Positions 11,740-22,640 of a DNA stretch of 64,000 bases are shown here, one piece after another. Positions within the stretch are counted from its first letter, which is position 1; every line of letters begins with the position of its first letter. The stretch spans positions 644,501-708,500 of the forward strand of contig JBBBDQ010001939.1 of the NCBI GenBank assembly GCA_037127315.1, in the 5' to 3' direction. The notes under the pieces are model-generated. The model was not told the DNA's origin. It searched no databases and was given only the letters and a program-made list of their open reading frames with translations. The DNA is from Ascarosepion bandense (Eukaryota; Mollusca; Cephalopoda; Sepiida; Sepiidae). The position numbers and the translations under genes are program-made.

Positions 11740-12010
11740 CAGTCCTTAGAAAGAACTGGAAACCCTACCCTAAACAGGAAATAAGTGATGAACCCTTACT
11801 CCTGTTCAAAAGCCAGGGAGGAATATAAACTGGATGAAAGGCAAACCTATCTAATCCTATTGGGGGAGAAGAAAAAATAAATAAAAAAGAGTTAAGGCAG
11901 GGACGTTAGAAGTATAGAGTGGAAGCATACCTTAGAAAGAACTGAAAACCCAATTCTAAACAGAAAACAAGAGATAAACCTCTTTTCCTATTCAAAAGAT
12001 CTGCTCACTT
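11740..12010 (-). mobile_element. Two diverged head units of the short LINE A-derived element
   Basis: The blocks at 11745-11830 and 11925-12005 both read on the plus strand as AGAAAGAACTG.AAACCC, TAAACAG.AAA.AAG and CTATTCAAAAG-type sequence. That is the complement of the head unit (CTTTTGAACAGG...GTTTCCTGTTTAGG). The LINE tail is absent or worn away. Confidence 0.55.
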
Positions 12011-12104
12011 AGAATCTTACACAATTATCCCAGCTTCCCTTTCACAGTCCATAAAGTTTTCTTTTGAGTTAGCTATCTGCTGTTTCATAATCATGCTCAC
12101 AGTG

Positions 12105-12215
12105 CTGCTTAGATGTGGGGAAAAGCTGAGAATATGGGGCACCCAGAGAGGATCAAACTCACTACTCAGTTATAACTTGCTGACCATTATACCATATTGA
12201 GGCACCCAAATCATG
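12105..12215 (-). mobile_element. tRNA-like SINE fragment, family B
   Basis: This is similar to 58770-58890. Shared parts are CTTA.ATGTGGG, GGGCACCCA.AGAGGATCA, CTCACTACT.A.TTATAACT and ACCATTATAC. Read on the minus strand, GAGTTTGATCC is a good B box and the TGGTATAATGGTCAGCAAG stretch resembles an A-box region. Confidence 0.6.
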
Positions 12216-12340
12216 GTCACAGTATCTCAACATAGATTTTAGTTTTAGTAAAAAACAGACATCAGGAGTCAAAATAAGGATTATACTTGGGTGGCTATCA
12301 TACATGGGTAATGTAATTTCCTATTTCATTAAGACAACTT

Positions 12341-12600
12341 GTTCTTATTTAGTGCTTGTCATTGTTCTCAGGGTGAAAGCATGAAATACATTTTCTTTGA
12401 TCATTGTTAATGTGATGGTCACACAATGCACAAACTCACACACTGTTGACCAAGTAACTTATGGAATGCTGTTCAAGCATGTGAAGTAAGGTTCTTTCTG
12501 GTTGTCAAGTAACATCAAGGCTGGACAACCAATTCTTGAGATATTTAAAATGATTGGATACGTTTCCACAAATTCTTATCCCTTGTAGCACTAAGTAATA
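12341..12600. repeat. Interspersed repeat D, copy 1
   Basis: The left part resembles 23395-23520 (TTAAGACAA..TGTTCT.ATTTAGT). The right part resembles 29870-30080 (CAC.CACAAACTCAC..AC and GTTGTCAAGTAACATCAAGG). No coding content or termini were found. Confidence 0.45.
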
Positions 12601-12639
12601 TTCCCCCGCCCCCATAAATCAAGTTTTCTTAACAGTTCA

Positions 12640-13240
12640 AATAGATCTTAGTGTTGTACTTTGACTATACAAGGACATTTGACAATGTTATACTCCATAT
12701 CAAATTAGATCTCTTTCTGATTCACTCAACATGTCAGTTGGATGTAAATGCTAAGAAAACAAAACCAAAAATAAAAAAGCCATCCTTTGCAGGGTTTTTG
12801 AGCAATACATCCATCCTACAAAACAACCCATCTCCCAAAAATATAGAATACAGTATAAAAGAAGCCAATTACAAATATTGCCACCAAAGAAAAAAGATGA
12901 CAGAGCCACCACATTTTGCTTTTAAGAAAGCTTTTCACAAACAACTAAAACAAAATTATGGCCAAAATGGGCCAGCGATTGATGCCTGAGAAGTTTTCAG
13001 TAATGCCACCCATGGCCTAGGTCAATCAATCCAAGAAACACATCATCTCCAGACCCTACCAACTCTACTCTTCCTCCTACTTTTCCATCAAACAAATATT
13101 CCACTCACATCCTAGGTATCAGTAATAAAAACTTTTATATTAACAATTCTTTTTTTCTTCTTCTCCATTCACTTTACTAGCAGTACTTGTTGATTTGCTT
13201 GTTCTTTTGTGCTACCATATATTTGTTTATAGCAACAAGG
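12640..13240. repeat. Interspersed repeat R600, copy 2, with a partial open frame
   Basis: This pairs with 5190-5790. A 112-codon open frame at 12651-12989 is basic (lysine-rich, for example 'VNAKKTKPKIKKP' and 'CHQRKKM'). Parts of that reading ('NAKK', 'CHQRK', 'FKK..HKQL') are also recoverable from the other copy. A worn element ORF is possible, but no domain is recognised. Confidence 0.5.
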
Positions 13241-13244
13241 TTGA

Positions 13245-13734
13245 CACAAGGTTATATTTGAACAATTAGGAAACTTCTAAAGTTAAACTAACCATTAAAC
13301 AAAATAAGTAAAGGCTTAACACATCAAAAGTGAAAAGATGACTACAGTTTTTGTTCTTCTCAAGCTATTATACCTTGTAGTGAACAGATCCTATTTGTAA
13401 AACTGTGTAACAAATAATGATAAAAAATATTTACCCCATGTTGTATATTAACTATTTTTGTAGGAGTTTTAAACTCTGATGCTCTTTAATTTTTAAAGGG
13501 CAGATTGAACTGTGGAAAATAGTTTTATTTATGCTCTTTCTAGGATGCTCCTGAATATTCCAAATTATCTAAAGTTATTCCTTTGAATTAATTATTCCTT
13601 TGAATGAATTAAGATTTAATATTAATATTTCTCTTGCAATATAAACAAAATCTGTCTTGTATGATGTGAACTTTGTATAGTAACAAGTTTCTGACATTTT
13701 ATTGATTAAATTACTTTAGATTTACAATATAAAG
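13245..13734. other. AT-rich, no gene recognised
   Basis: A short tandem TATTCCTTTGAAT duplication is seen near 13577-13606. Nothing else is recognised. Confidence 0.5.
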
Positions 13735-14160
13735 AAGTCTTCTTCTATGTGCCATGTCCCTTCAGGACATTGATGAACATGGCTTGCCACACTTTCCTGT
13801 CTTTTGTAACTCTTAATAAATTTTGACTTTTTGTTATCTCTCTTAAACTTTGTTCTGCCACCCATTCACTCGAGCTTGCTAGGTAGGTCATTCATTGCCT
13901 TCCTCTGTCCTTTTGGCCTTCAATCTGTTCTGTGAGTATCAAATTTTCCAAGTTTTCTTTCGTTATTATGTACCCTAGAAATTTCAACTATTTTTTCTTG
14001 ATGTTAAGTATAATTGTTTCCATTTTTTCTAAAACTGTGCTGTTGCTCACATATTTGGTTCATGGTATTCTCAGCAATATTTCTGTTGCTTCAAGTCTCT
14101 TTTCCATCTGTGAGAAGATTTCCAGCATTCACTGTCATATAGGAGAACTGATATAACATA
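13735..14160 (-). pseudogene. RTE-type LINE, C-terminal/3' fragment
   Basis: The minus strand carries the same C-terminal RTE region as 4560-4975. The complement of 14080-14130 matches the segment after 'CW..S' (ATGGAAAAGAGACTTGAAGCA). The complement of 13740-13800 matches the 3' end with GTCCTGAAGGGACATGG. It is broken by many indels. Confidence 0.75.
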
Positions 14161-14689
14161 AAAAGGTAGTTATTTTAATGATATAAATATATTATATTAT
14201 TAATTTAAAAGCAGCTTTGTTGTTATCAGAGGACAATCAAAATGAGCATTATTGTTGGGTTGCATTTATAACATCATTTAGTCTTAATTCAGCTCTTCAA
14301 CCCACTTCTTACTTGACATTTTGTCTTAAATCATAAAATCTCAAGATACTAACTGCAATTACCTATGTATATGACTTTGTGGTGGGAATCGCCACTTTTG
14401 TTGCGAGGTGTGGACATTTTATTTAATGGCTCCTGAAACATTTCTCCCACTAAAAATACCTGATGGATATGTATGAGTCTGGACAAAAATAAGAAATGAC
14501 TTGGATTTCATTTTGAATGGTTAATCTTCTTGATTACACCTATTTTTTTTTTAAGTCTGTCTAATTTTTTGCTGAGTTGGTCCAATGCTGCAAATAGTAC
14601 ACTCAATTTCAGTTTAAATCTTGGCATTGAATCTTTTTTTCACTTGAAATTTCACTTTGAATTTGAAACACCAACACAATTCATATGAC
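14161..14689. other. No gene recognised; may be worn pol region of the adjacent gag relic
   Basis: The next relic reads on the minus strand, so its downstream pol part would lie here. No catalytic motif could be recovered. Confidence 0.35.
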
Positions 14690-15660
14690 AGAACATCATG
14701 AAAACATTTTTTTCAATTTTTTATTTAAATTTTCATTCTGTTTTTTAAACTGGTTGCTTGTCCACTTACATTTTTGTAATAAACATTTACAGGCAAATCC
14801 CAAAGCTCAAATAATTCCATCTAGTCAGTACCAAATAAGTCTGTTGTCTCCAAGATCCAAACTTCGACATCTGAAACAAGAAATAATTTTCCTTTCTGCA
14901 CATTTTTCTTTCACTTGTATGTCCACACATTCTTTTACCTGAATTTCTTCATTCTCTAACACTTGTCCAATGTTTCCTGTAGTGTAAGTTTATTATTTAG
15001 TTCAAGTTTTGTTAGAATTTTTGCTTGTATTTTTGCCTCTTGTTTTGATGTTAACACTTGAACGAAAATTAATCCTTTAAACATATCTGGCATATGTGAC
15101 AAAAATCTTTGTATTTTTTCATCAGATTCATACATTTCCAATGAGTATTAAATAAAGAGCTTTTGTCCCTAAAGATTTTTGTCAGAATATTCCATTTCTT
15201 CATCACAAATTTCTCCTGGCTTTTTTGTTAGTCCAAAGTTACAGTATTTTTCATGTTCTATTGGTGCTTTCTCAACAAAAGTTTCATTTTTCTTTCATCT
15301 TCCCAGTTGCTTAATTTTTCTCTGAAAATTTGCTTGTATCTTTGAAAATAAGCAGAAAATAAACAATTTTTTGAATTGCTTGTAAATTCAAATATGGCAT
15401 TTGCCACAGTGTCGGGAGTAAAAGAAGTTGCAAAATTTTCTGTTTCCATCAACTTTTGTTGGTGTTTCTGCAGTTCCAAAAACTGTTGATGTTACTGTTG
15501 TTGTTGTTGTTGAAATTTTACCACAGAAGCCAATATTTTCTCTATCTTTGAAAAATATTTGTTTTTTCTCTTTTTTTCTACACACAAAGAAAAATAATTG
15601 AAACCAATGCAGTTCCAATTTCTTGCCATCACTGTTATTCTGCAACAAGTATTTTTCCTG
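14690..15660 (-). pseudogene. Gypsy-type (Metaviridae) gag relic
   Basis: Minus-strand frames give a piece near 15258-15479 ('IFEFTSNSKN..FSAYFQRYKQIFREKLSNWEDERKMKLLLRKHQ'). It matches the usual invertebrate gypsy gag opening in which a '..F.P....F..W..RYE.IF' region leads to 'K..LLLRKL'. A second piece near 14956-15141 ('FKGLIFVQVL.S..EAKIQAKILTKLELN..LTLQ') matches the later 'FKCLIFV.GL....D..IR..LL.K.E' region. The pieces are separated by stops and shifts. A retroelement copy, long dead. Flanking LTRs were not identified. Confidence 0.7.
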
Positions 15661-15662
15661 CT

Positions 15663-15800
15663 TGTTATAACTCAGTATGATTTTTGATATCCTTGTAACT
15701 CCAGTTATAACTCATATGAGATTCAATTCTGTGTTACTCCTGTTATAATTTGTATGAGTTTTGGTTGCTCATTGTTATTGTTATAACTCAATTACTAGCA
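15663..15800. repeat. Degenerate short tandem repeat
   Basis: Four loose copies of a GTTATAACTCATATGAG-like unit lie at irregular spacing of about 40 bp, beside the gag relic. Confidence 0.5.
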
Positions 15801-16821
15801 GTTCTAATATTAAGTCTTGCTTAGGCTACTTGCTGTGGCATCTGTAAGAAATACTTGGAAGACACTCTTTTTAACTACTTGGAGTTCTTTTTTTAAATCT
15901 CTATACTAGTCCATTTGTGCTACTGGGAGTGCATTATTTACACCCACCATGGCATAGAATTCCCTACCATCTGAGAACTCTTGAGTTAGATGCTTAATCA
16001 TTGTGAAAAATCTTGAAAATTTTTTTAATCAGTATTAGTAGTTGTTATTTAATATTAATTGGTGTTATATCATATATGCATTTACAATAATTACTATTAA
16101 TTTATGAATATCAGTTTACTTAAAATTGGTCATATTAATGAACTAATTAGACACGGGTGTATTTCCTACTCTTTCTACCAAATGTAAAGAAAGAAAAATT
16201 ACTATGGCAAGAAATGCTGAGGGCTAATTAAGATTATTTAAGATTACAGAATGGCCAACATCTAAACTCATTTCTCATTAATGAAGTAAACTAAGAATAA
16301 AAAAAAAATTATTAAATATAACAAGAAAATTATTAAATATAACATTTTAAAAATAAAAATCACTGATTTCTATAGCTACAACTGAAAGATTAAAACAATA
16401 TAAAATAATAAATCCAATGATAACATTTTTATTTAAACTTAATGTAGTGATTGATAAATAAGAAGCAGGAGTTGCTTCCCCTGTTTTGTTAGGTTATAAT
16501 AAAAGGAACAGAAGTAGAATTCTTATAGTGCACTAAAAACACAGTTTTGGTATAAAAATACAAAACTTCACTCTCTATTGAACCAGAAAGACATGTTTTC
16601 TTAAATGAGCTCACAAGAAGGATGTCTCTTCATACAGATAATCCCAAGACCATTTCTTTCTTTGCATTAACACATACAAATCAATATATATATATTCTGT
16701 GAATAGCATGAATCAGTTATGTAAGCAATTAAATGAGTATTCAAAAGTTAATCATTTAATAAACCATTATGTTATATCTTGTTGCATCCACACCTAAAAA
16801 TGTTCATATTTTATTTATTTA
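15801..16821. other. AT-rich, no gene recognised
   Basis: Nothing assignable apart from a duplicated AATTATTAAATATAAC block at about 16307-16344. Confidence 0.5.
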
Positions 16822-17015
16822 TTTATTTTTTTTTAATCATCTCACCCCAAGCAAGGCATTCCACTGCCACTATTGCGCATGGGGCTACATAGGGGAAGGT
16901 AAAGAGAAGGAGTGGTTAGACATAGGGAATGTCAGGAGGAAGGTGACAGATGAGTAAGGATAGCGAGGATGAGGGTTGGGCAGATGGGAAGAGTGTTTGA
17001 TAGAATGGGAGCAGG

Positions 17016-19907
17016 TTAGTGTGTTAGGAGGTGTCTATTGACCTTACATTTAAACTCCTGGAGATTGTAGCCGTCGGGGAAGCAATCGTTTGGAAGAGAG
17101 TTCCACAGTCGGGAAGTGTGAGGAAAGAAACTGTTGGAGTAGAAGTTACGGCTGCATTTTATCGATTTCACTGTAAAAGGGTGGGATCTAGTTGCTAATC
17201 TAGTATCTCGTTCAAATACGTATTTAGGGGGCACTAGTGATCTAAGTTCATCGGAGCAGAAGCCGTGAAAGTATTTAGAGAAGAGACACACGGAAGCCAC
17301 GTCGCGCCCGTGGGAGAGAGACTGCAGGCGGTCTGCCAAGTCCGTATCTATCACATTACAGACCCTCCTCTGAACCTTATCGAGAAGCCCGAGGAGAACA
17401 GCAGGGGCACCCAACCAGATATGGCAGCAGTATTCAATGCACGGGCGGATGGTAGATTTATAAATGTGCAGGATAGATTCAGACGGAAAAAACTTCCGGG
17501 CCCTACACAGAGAACCGACTTTCATAGCAGCGGATTTAGCAATGGATTCGATATAGTCATTCCATTTGAGGTCCGCTGAAAGTGTCAGACCAAGGAGGCG
17601 CAGTGTTTTACTCTCTGGGAGGCAAGCCTGGTCCATGCTAATGGGAGGTGGGTGAGATTGTCGATGATGGTTAATTGAGAGTAGCTTCGTTTTAGAAGCA
17701 TTAAAATTTACTAACCATTTCTTACCCCAGTCCAATATGGATTGGAGGTCTTTTTCAATCTCGGCTGCGAGGTTAGCTTTGACGCCTACACCAAATTTTT
17801 GTAGGAGGCGAGAATAAACTGTGGTGTCATCGGCGTACAAACCTATTTGGGCTCTTATGGAATCAGGGAGATCATTAATGTATATCAAGAAGAGTGTAGG
17901 ACCTAAGATGGAGCCTTGGGGGACACCTGCGTTTGTATGGTAGTTCTGAGAGGCATGTCCGTTTAATACCACCTTCATTGTGCGGTTAGAGAGGAATGAC
18001 TGGATTAGTTCAAACAAATGTCCAGTTATACCATAGCTCCGCAGTTTACATAGAAGGCCAGCATGCCAAACTCTGTCAAACACCTTAGATATATCCAATG
18101 CAACAGTTCGGGCTTCGCCATTCCTGTCGAGTGCCTGGTATATGTACTCGGTGATGGTCATTAGCATATCAGCAGTAGACCTGGTGAAGCAGAAACTATA
18201 TTGCTTGTCCGAGAGGAGCCTGTGTGCTGTGAGATGCTGAACCACCTCGGCGTTGATAATGGCTTCGAACACTTTGCCAAAGATCGGAAGAAGGCTGATA
18301 GGGCGGTAATTTGCAGGGTCAGAGGGTTCTCCAGTGTTTTTAAATATAGGAACTACAGAGGAAGATTTCCAACAGGTAGGAAAGCAGGAAGCAGATAGGC
18401 ATAGGTTGTAGAGCTTAGAAAGGACAGAGGAGAATTCAGGGGCACATTTCTTTAAGACTATGGTTGGGATTCCGTCACCACCGCTTGTTTTGTGAGGGTC
18501 AAGTTTTAAGATTATCTTAGAGACAAGCAATGGTGTAATGTGGACATCATTCAGTTGTGCCTCGGTTCTAGGTGAGAAGTCGTGTGTCAAAACTCCAGAC
18601 GAGTCCAGACTCGAATTGTTCGAGAATCTGCGGGCAAAGCATTCAGCCTTATCTGCTGGGGAGGTGAGGACCTCAAATTTGTTGATTAGCGAGGGTATTG
18701 TGGACTTGCTCTTGTTAAGTACTCTTTTACAGAGTCGCCAGTAATCTTTAGAGCCGAATTTAGAGCATGCTATGCGTTGCTTCATTCTGGCAGCAAACAA
18801 CATCTTAGCTTCGTTAAGTATCCTTTTACACTTATTACGAGCTGAAGTGAAAAGGCGCCTGTTTTGGTCCGACGCGTAGTTACGATAGAGTTGGAAGAAA
18901 TGATTCCGGTGGGCAATGGCAGCCGAGCAAGCGGGTGAGAACCATGGAGACGAATGAGATTTAAGCTGGAATTTCCTCGCAGGGATGAAGGCATTGATGC
19001 CAGCCTTAACCCAGGAGGAGACCTCGGATGCACATTCTTCGATGGGAAGACTAAAGACGTTGTTCCAAGGGATGTCACAGAGGAAGTCTCGGAACGAATC
19101 CCAGTCTGCTCTTTGATAGCAGTAGGATATTCTACTTGTCTGGGTTTCATGGGTCGGGCGGGAGTGGAGTGAAATATTGACGGACACTACAGTGTGGTCA
19201 GAGTTTCCGAGTGGGCAGAGTTGTCTGGTAGTGCAAGAGTCTGGGATGGAAGTGAAGCAGAGGTCTAGAAGTGAGTCCCTTCCGTTAGGGTTGTCGGAGA
19301 AATGCATGGGGAAGTCCACTACTTGCGTAAGGGATTGGGTGATTGAAAAGTTCATGGTGTGGACACCAGCAGGGTCAGTGACAGCGTTCTTCAGCCACTT
19401 GGTGGTGTGGTGGGCGTTAAAGTCACCAAACACGAATACATGGGCAGAGGGATGGGAAGAAATGGCTTTGTCAATATTGTCAGAAATGATGTCACGTAAC
19501 GAACAGTCAGGGGAGGAAGGAGAGCGGTAGAGAAAGAAGAGATAGCTAATCGAGCTGAGAAGTGAGAGGCGGAAGCACATGAAAGAATGATCTGGGGATT
19601 CAAAAGATGACACCCTAGCTAAGGGAAGTTGTTCACTGACATAGACACCAAGCCCATGGATATGAACATTGGAGTCCTTCCTGAAGAGGGGAAGGTAGCA
19701 AGGAACGTAGAACTCAGATGAGGGGATAGAAGGGTTAAGATTAGTTTCACATAGGGCTAATATATCAGGAGAGTTATTATGGAGGAAAGAATCTACACTA
19801 GGGAAGTTGGTGCGGATGCCGCGTATGTTAGTGAAAGAGATACAGATAGGTTTGGGCGTTTTCAAATGAGCTGGTTTAGTTTTGCTATTATGTTTGCTTT
19901 TTTCCAT
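17016..19907 (-). CDS. LINE A endonuclease/reverse transcriptase, intact 963 aa
   Basis: The protein performs target-primed reverse transcription: an APE-type endonuclease nicks DNA and the RT copies the element RNA there. The endonuclease occupies about residues 20-245, with 'FGDFNAHH' (D162) and the closing 'SDHT' (D237, H238). The RT covers about 465-760: 'SGGDGIP', 'NYRPISLLP', 'LDISKVFDRV' (usual alanine after K is valine), 'GVPQGSILGP' near 660 and the catalytic 'YADD' at 691-694. The C-terminal region holds 'CIEYCCHIWLGAPA' near 820 and ends 'RLWNSLPNDCFP..YNL..FK..VNRHL'. The start is an ATG at the minus-strand equivalent of 19905-19907. The frame has no stop or shift over 2.9 kb, unlike every other LINE A copy here, so the insertion is probably young. 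Expression is untested. Confidence 0.93.
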   Translation of the reverse strand: MEKSKHNSKTKPAHLKTPKPICISFTNIRGIRTNFPSVDSFLHNNSPDILALCETNLNPSIPSSEFYVPCYLPLFRKDSNVHIHGLGVYVSEQLPLARVSSFESPDHSFMCFRLSLLSSISYLFFLYRSPSSPDCSLRDIISDNIDKAISSHPSAHVFVFGDFNAHHTTKWLKNAVTDPAGVHTMNFSITQSLTQVVDFPMHFSDNPNGRDSLLDLCFTSIPDSCTTRQLCPLGNSDHTVVSVNISLHSRPTHETQTSRISYCYQRADWDSFRDFLCDIPWNNVFSLPIEECASEVSSWVKAGINAFIPARKFQLKSHSSPWFSPACSAAIAHRNHFFQLYRNYASDQNRRLFTSARNKCKRILNEAKMLFAARMKQRIACSKFGSKDYWRLCKRVLNKSKSTIPSLINKFEVLTSPADKAECFARRFSNNSSLDSSGVLTHDFSPRTEAQLNDVHITPLLVSKIILKLDPHKTSGGDGIPTIVLKKCAPEFSSVLSKLYNLCLSASCFPTCWKSSSVVPIFKNTGEPSDPANYRPISLLPIFGKVFEAIINAEVVQHLTAHRLLSDKQYSFCFTRSTADMLMTITEYIYQALDRNGEARTVALDISKVFDRVWHAGLLCKLRSYGITGHLFELIQSFLSNRTMKVVLNGHASQNYHTNAGVPQGSILGPTLFLIYINDLPDSIRAQIGLYADDTTVYSRLLQKFGVGVKANLAAEIEKDLQSILDWGKKWLVNFNASKTKLLSINHHRQSHPPPISMDQACLPESKTLRLLGLTLSADLKWNDYIESIAKSAAMKVGSLCRARKFFPSESILHIYKSTIRPCIEYCCHIWLGAPAVLLGLLDKVQRRVCNVIDTDLADRLQSLSHGRDVASVCLFSKYFHGFCSDELRSLVPPKYVFERDTRLATRSHPFTVKSIKCSRNFYSNSFFPHTSRLWNSLPNDCFPDGYNLQEFKCKVNRHLLTH

Positions 19908-20285
19908 AGTGATTCAGTTAAGGAGAGGTCTTAGAATAGAATCAGTCAGTCAATCATTTGCAACTTGTGAAGGATGGAGACTGGTGCGGCCTACAACATA
20001 ATGTGGCCTTGGGGTTGCCCACCGAACATTCATGCAGGGACGCCCGTCCATGCGCGATATGGCACTACAAGAACCCCGGTATTATTCAACTGTTGATCAG
20101 AGCAGCCTCTCAAGACGCTACGCAAGAGTTCGGGCTCCTAACTACCAGTTGGAAGCAGCAACCAGGAAATTGCCAACCCGGTACCCTCAGAATGTAAAGA
20201 CGTTGCCACCATACTCCGTAACTGCAAAGAGCTTCCAGCTGAACTAACACTAAGACCGGAGAAAGGGGATGAACCTTTTCATCTT
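19908..20285 (-). promoter_or_regulatory. LINE A 5' UTR
   Basis: This non-coding leader is also found at 34370-34690 in an internally deleted copy (shared ATGGCACTACAAGAA, ATTATTCAACTGTTGATCAGA and GCAGCAACCAGGAAA, written here on the plus strand). Non-LTR elements usually carry an internal promoter in this region; no core motif was proven. Confidence 0.65.
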
Positions 20286-20655
20286 TTCATGTAATATTGT
20301 ACCTGAATATTTAATTTACCATGTCGTGGACTGTTGATATAATAACCAGGTAAAAATAACAAAACCAAGAACAACTTCTCATATTATTCACACCCTCACA
20401 ATATATATAATAATTTTTTAAACAAGTAAAGATTACTATGTAATGGAATTAAAAAAAACAATACAAAGAAATCAACAAAATTCCTATTTGTTCTTTATTG
20501 AATTAAAATATTTTCACACAAAAACGTTGGCTATAGTATGTGCATTGAATGTGTTTCAGAGGCAGAAATGTGTAGCTTGGAAGACAGAATCTTGTTGTGG
20601 AGGTTAATTCTTTCTCTGCCTTAGCAAACATAAATCCAAGTGTCAAACACAGAAG
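20286..20655. other. AT-rich, no gene recognised
   Basis: Flank of LINE A. No target duplication was found that would fix the 5' border. Confidence 0.45.
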
Positions 20656-20760
20656 GACATTGAGTAGAGATAAATAAATATATAATATATATATATATAA
20701 TGACATTGAGTAGAGATAAATAAATATATAATATATATATAGAATGATAATAAATATATA
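20656..20760. repeat. Tandem duplication with TA-rich core
   Basis: GACATTGAGTAGAGATAAAT followed by AAATATATAATATATATAT occurs twice, about 46 bp apart. Confidence 0.85.
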
Positions 20761-21177
20761 ATGACTTGTAACTTCTATCTGTTGCTATTGCTAAGGCAAC
20801 TGGGAGAGATAGTGGTGAAATTTGAAGTGAAATAGACATTTGGTGGTGGTGCTGGTGGTGGTCATCATCAGTAACATCTCTCTCTTAGTATGTTGAGGTT
20901 GACATCAAATGTGGGTCTGTATCAGGTCTTTTTGACTTTGGTTATGGTTTCTAGATGGTTCAAAATTAAGATTTTGTTTTTTGGGTGGGAGTGGTTCCAA
21001 CTGGTCCTAATATATTATTAATTTTGTTTTGGTTGAAAAGTATTATGCATGGAGCTGATGTGTAGAAAACTTATTTTTGCAGATTGCTTTGGGTCATTGA
21101 GTGGTCAACATCTAGTGTGTGTAGAAAATGTAAGTGGCATGACAAATGTATAGAATAATTTCTTACATAGTATATGT
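20761..21177. other. No gene recognised
   Basis: A short GGTGGTG run lies near 20843-20860. Nothing else is seen. Confidence 0.5.
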
Positions 21178-21355
21178 CATGTAGAAATCCATATGTCCAT
21201 GTGTCATGTAGAAATCCATATGTCCATGTGTCATGTAGAAATCCATATGTCCATGTGTCATGTAGAAATCCATATGTCCATGTGTCATGTAGAAATCCAT
21301 ATGTCCATGTATCATGTAGAAATCCATATGTCCATATGTCATGTAGAAAGGTCAT
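21178..21355. repeat. 27-bp minisatellite, six full copies
   Basis: The unit is CATGTAGAAATCCATATGTC plus CATGTGT, starting at 21178, 21205, 21232, 21259, 21286 and 21313, then a partial copy at 21340. Copies 1-4 appear identical; copies 5 and 6 differ at one or two bases. Because 27 is a multiple of three, open frames with 9-residue repeats appear on both strands; these are not genes. Confidence 0.95.
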
Positions 21356-22440
21356 TTGCTAAGAGTTATAGAAAAATTATCTTACATTAGATGAAATGAC
21401 AATGCAAGGAAGAGAAAACAAAGTATATGAAATTATTTGCATCCAATGGATAATTATGCAGCAACCTCTTGAACAAGGATCCTGAGATTTTACTTACTGC
21501 ACACCTGAGGATAGATTAAACAAGAGATAGAAATTTTGCTTGTTATGGTTTAAATACTATCTTGTGATGTTGTAGGGATAGAAAAAATAAAGAAATAAGG
21601 AGACCAAAATTTCACCATCTCTAAAAACAGGTGTGTACTCAGAATCTCTATGTCAAGAAGTTATATTTCAAACAACCAATCAGAAATAGTCCCAGTTAAT
21701 CAGAAATGAGAGAAGCTCACAACCAGGTCATTAATTGTGAGCTAACAAGAAGTTAGACAGCACTTTCAAAACGTAACTCTAGATATGTATATAACAAAAT
21801 GGAAACTCAACCTAAATCAGAATTGATGAATTAATTTTATACATTATCCAATGCTGCAGTCATTGTAACATACCTAGAGCAAAATGTGAATCCCCTATTA
21901 ATTGCTGTTATTGCAAGGTTCATTTTGACCAAGGGTAGTAGCACCTGTAAGGGTCCCAGCTATAGGCAAAGTGTATAGTGAGTGTGAAATAATAATAACT
22001 CTCTTTACCCACTCCCCTCAAATTTGGAGGACTAAGAAAACAGCATTCAGGTTCTTTCAAGAGTAAAATTATTCACCAATTATATTATCTGCCCTTAACC
22101 AAACACATGACACTTCAAAGAATTTTCTCTCAAAAATCTATGAAAGCTAAGTATTTCAAGCTGTCTCTCTTTATCTACTTTTGAACATATTCAAACCATA
22201 TATCCCTTCTGTGAGAAACAAGCTCTTTTAACTTTGTTTTAAAAAAAATTGGGTATTATTTTGTGTCTGATCATTTAATCTACTGTAAGAACATTTCCTA
22301 TTCATGACAATTTCTTATGTGTTTCCGTGTCATTATAATCCTTTATAAATCTTTCGGCATGGGTAAATCAAATGTTCATTTTGACCCCTAAGCATAACAT
22401 AACTATAAGTGAACAACAAAACAAAAATCAGAACACTAAG
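21356..22440. other. No gene recognised
   Basis: AT-rich unique-looking sequence with no motif I can name. Confidence 0.5.
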
Positions 22441-22640
22441 AAAGTATAAAAATATGTTTTTATTCTAAAATTATCATCAATAAATTGTATAAAAATAAAT
22501 TGCCAATTACCAATTTTATAGTAGAATTACCAACAATACATTTCATAATAAAATGATTAACAATACATTTTTTAAAGCAAAATGACAATCAATACATTTT
22601 ATAGTAAAATTGAAAACATCGCATACATTGTCAAAAAAAT
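22441..22640. repeat. Degenerate tandem repeat, about 28-38 bp unit
   Basis: Roughly five loose units built on CAATACATTTTATAGTAAAATTG-like sequence (variants at 22475, 22505, 22535, 22563 and 22595). Confidence 0.6.

Larger units (their letters stand above)
16822..20285 (-). mobile_element. LINE family A, near-complete copy
   Basis: This single-ORF, APE-type non-LTR retrotransposon reads on the minus strand. The 3' tail (complement of 16827-16905) is GC-richer, ends GGGGTGAGATGATT plus an A run, and is shared by at least six short elements and many truncated copies in this window. The 5' UTR is about 380 bp (19908-20285). Its last part, complement of about 20240-20285, resembles the head unit of the short derivative (AGATGAAAAGGTTCATCCCC versus AGGTGAAGAGGCTCATCCCT). 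No ORF1 is visible. The exact 5' border is unclear. Known clades this resembles are in the CR1/L2/Jockey group; the clade is not decided. Confidence 0.88.

Noticed and set aside
17265..19603. Several plus- and minus-strand frames of 60-120 codons inside LINE A
   Set aside because: They overlap the intact 963-codon frame in other frames and share no family features; shadows.
21178..21355. CRISPR array
   Set aside because: The repeats are contiguous with no spacers, and the window is eukaryotic.
21174..21390. Open frames with nine-residue repeats on both strands in the minisatellite
   Set aside because: They are by-products of a 27-bp tandem repeat; both strands are open equally and there is no other coding feature.
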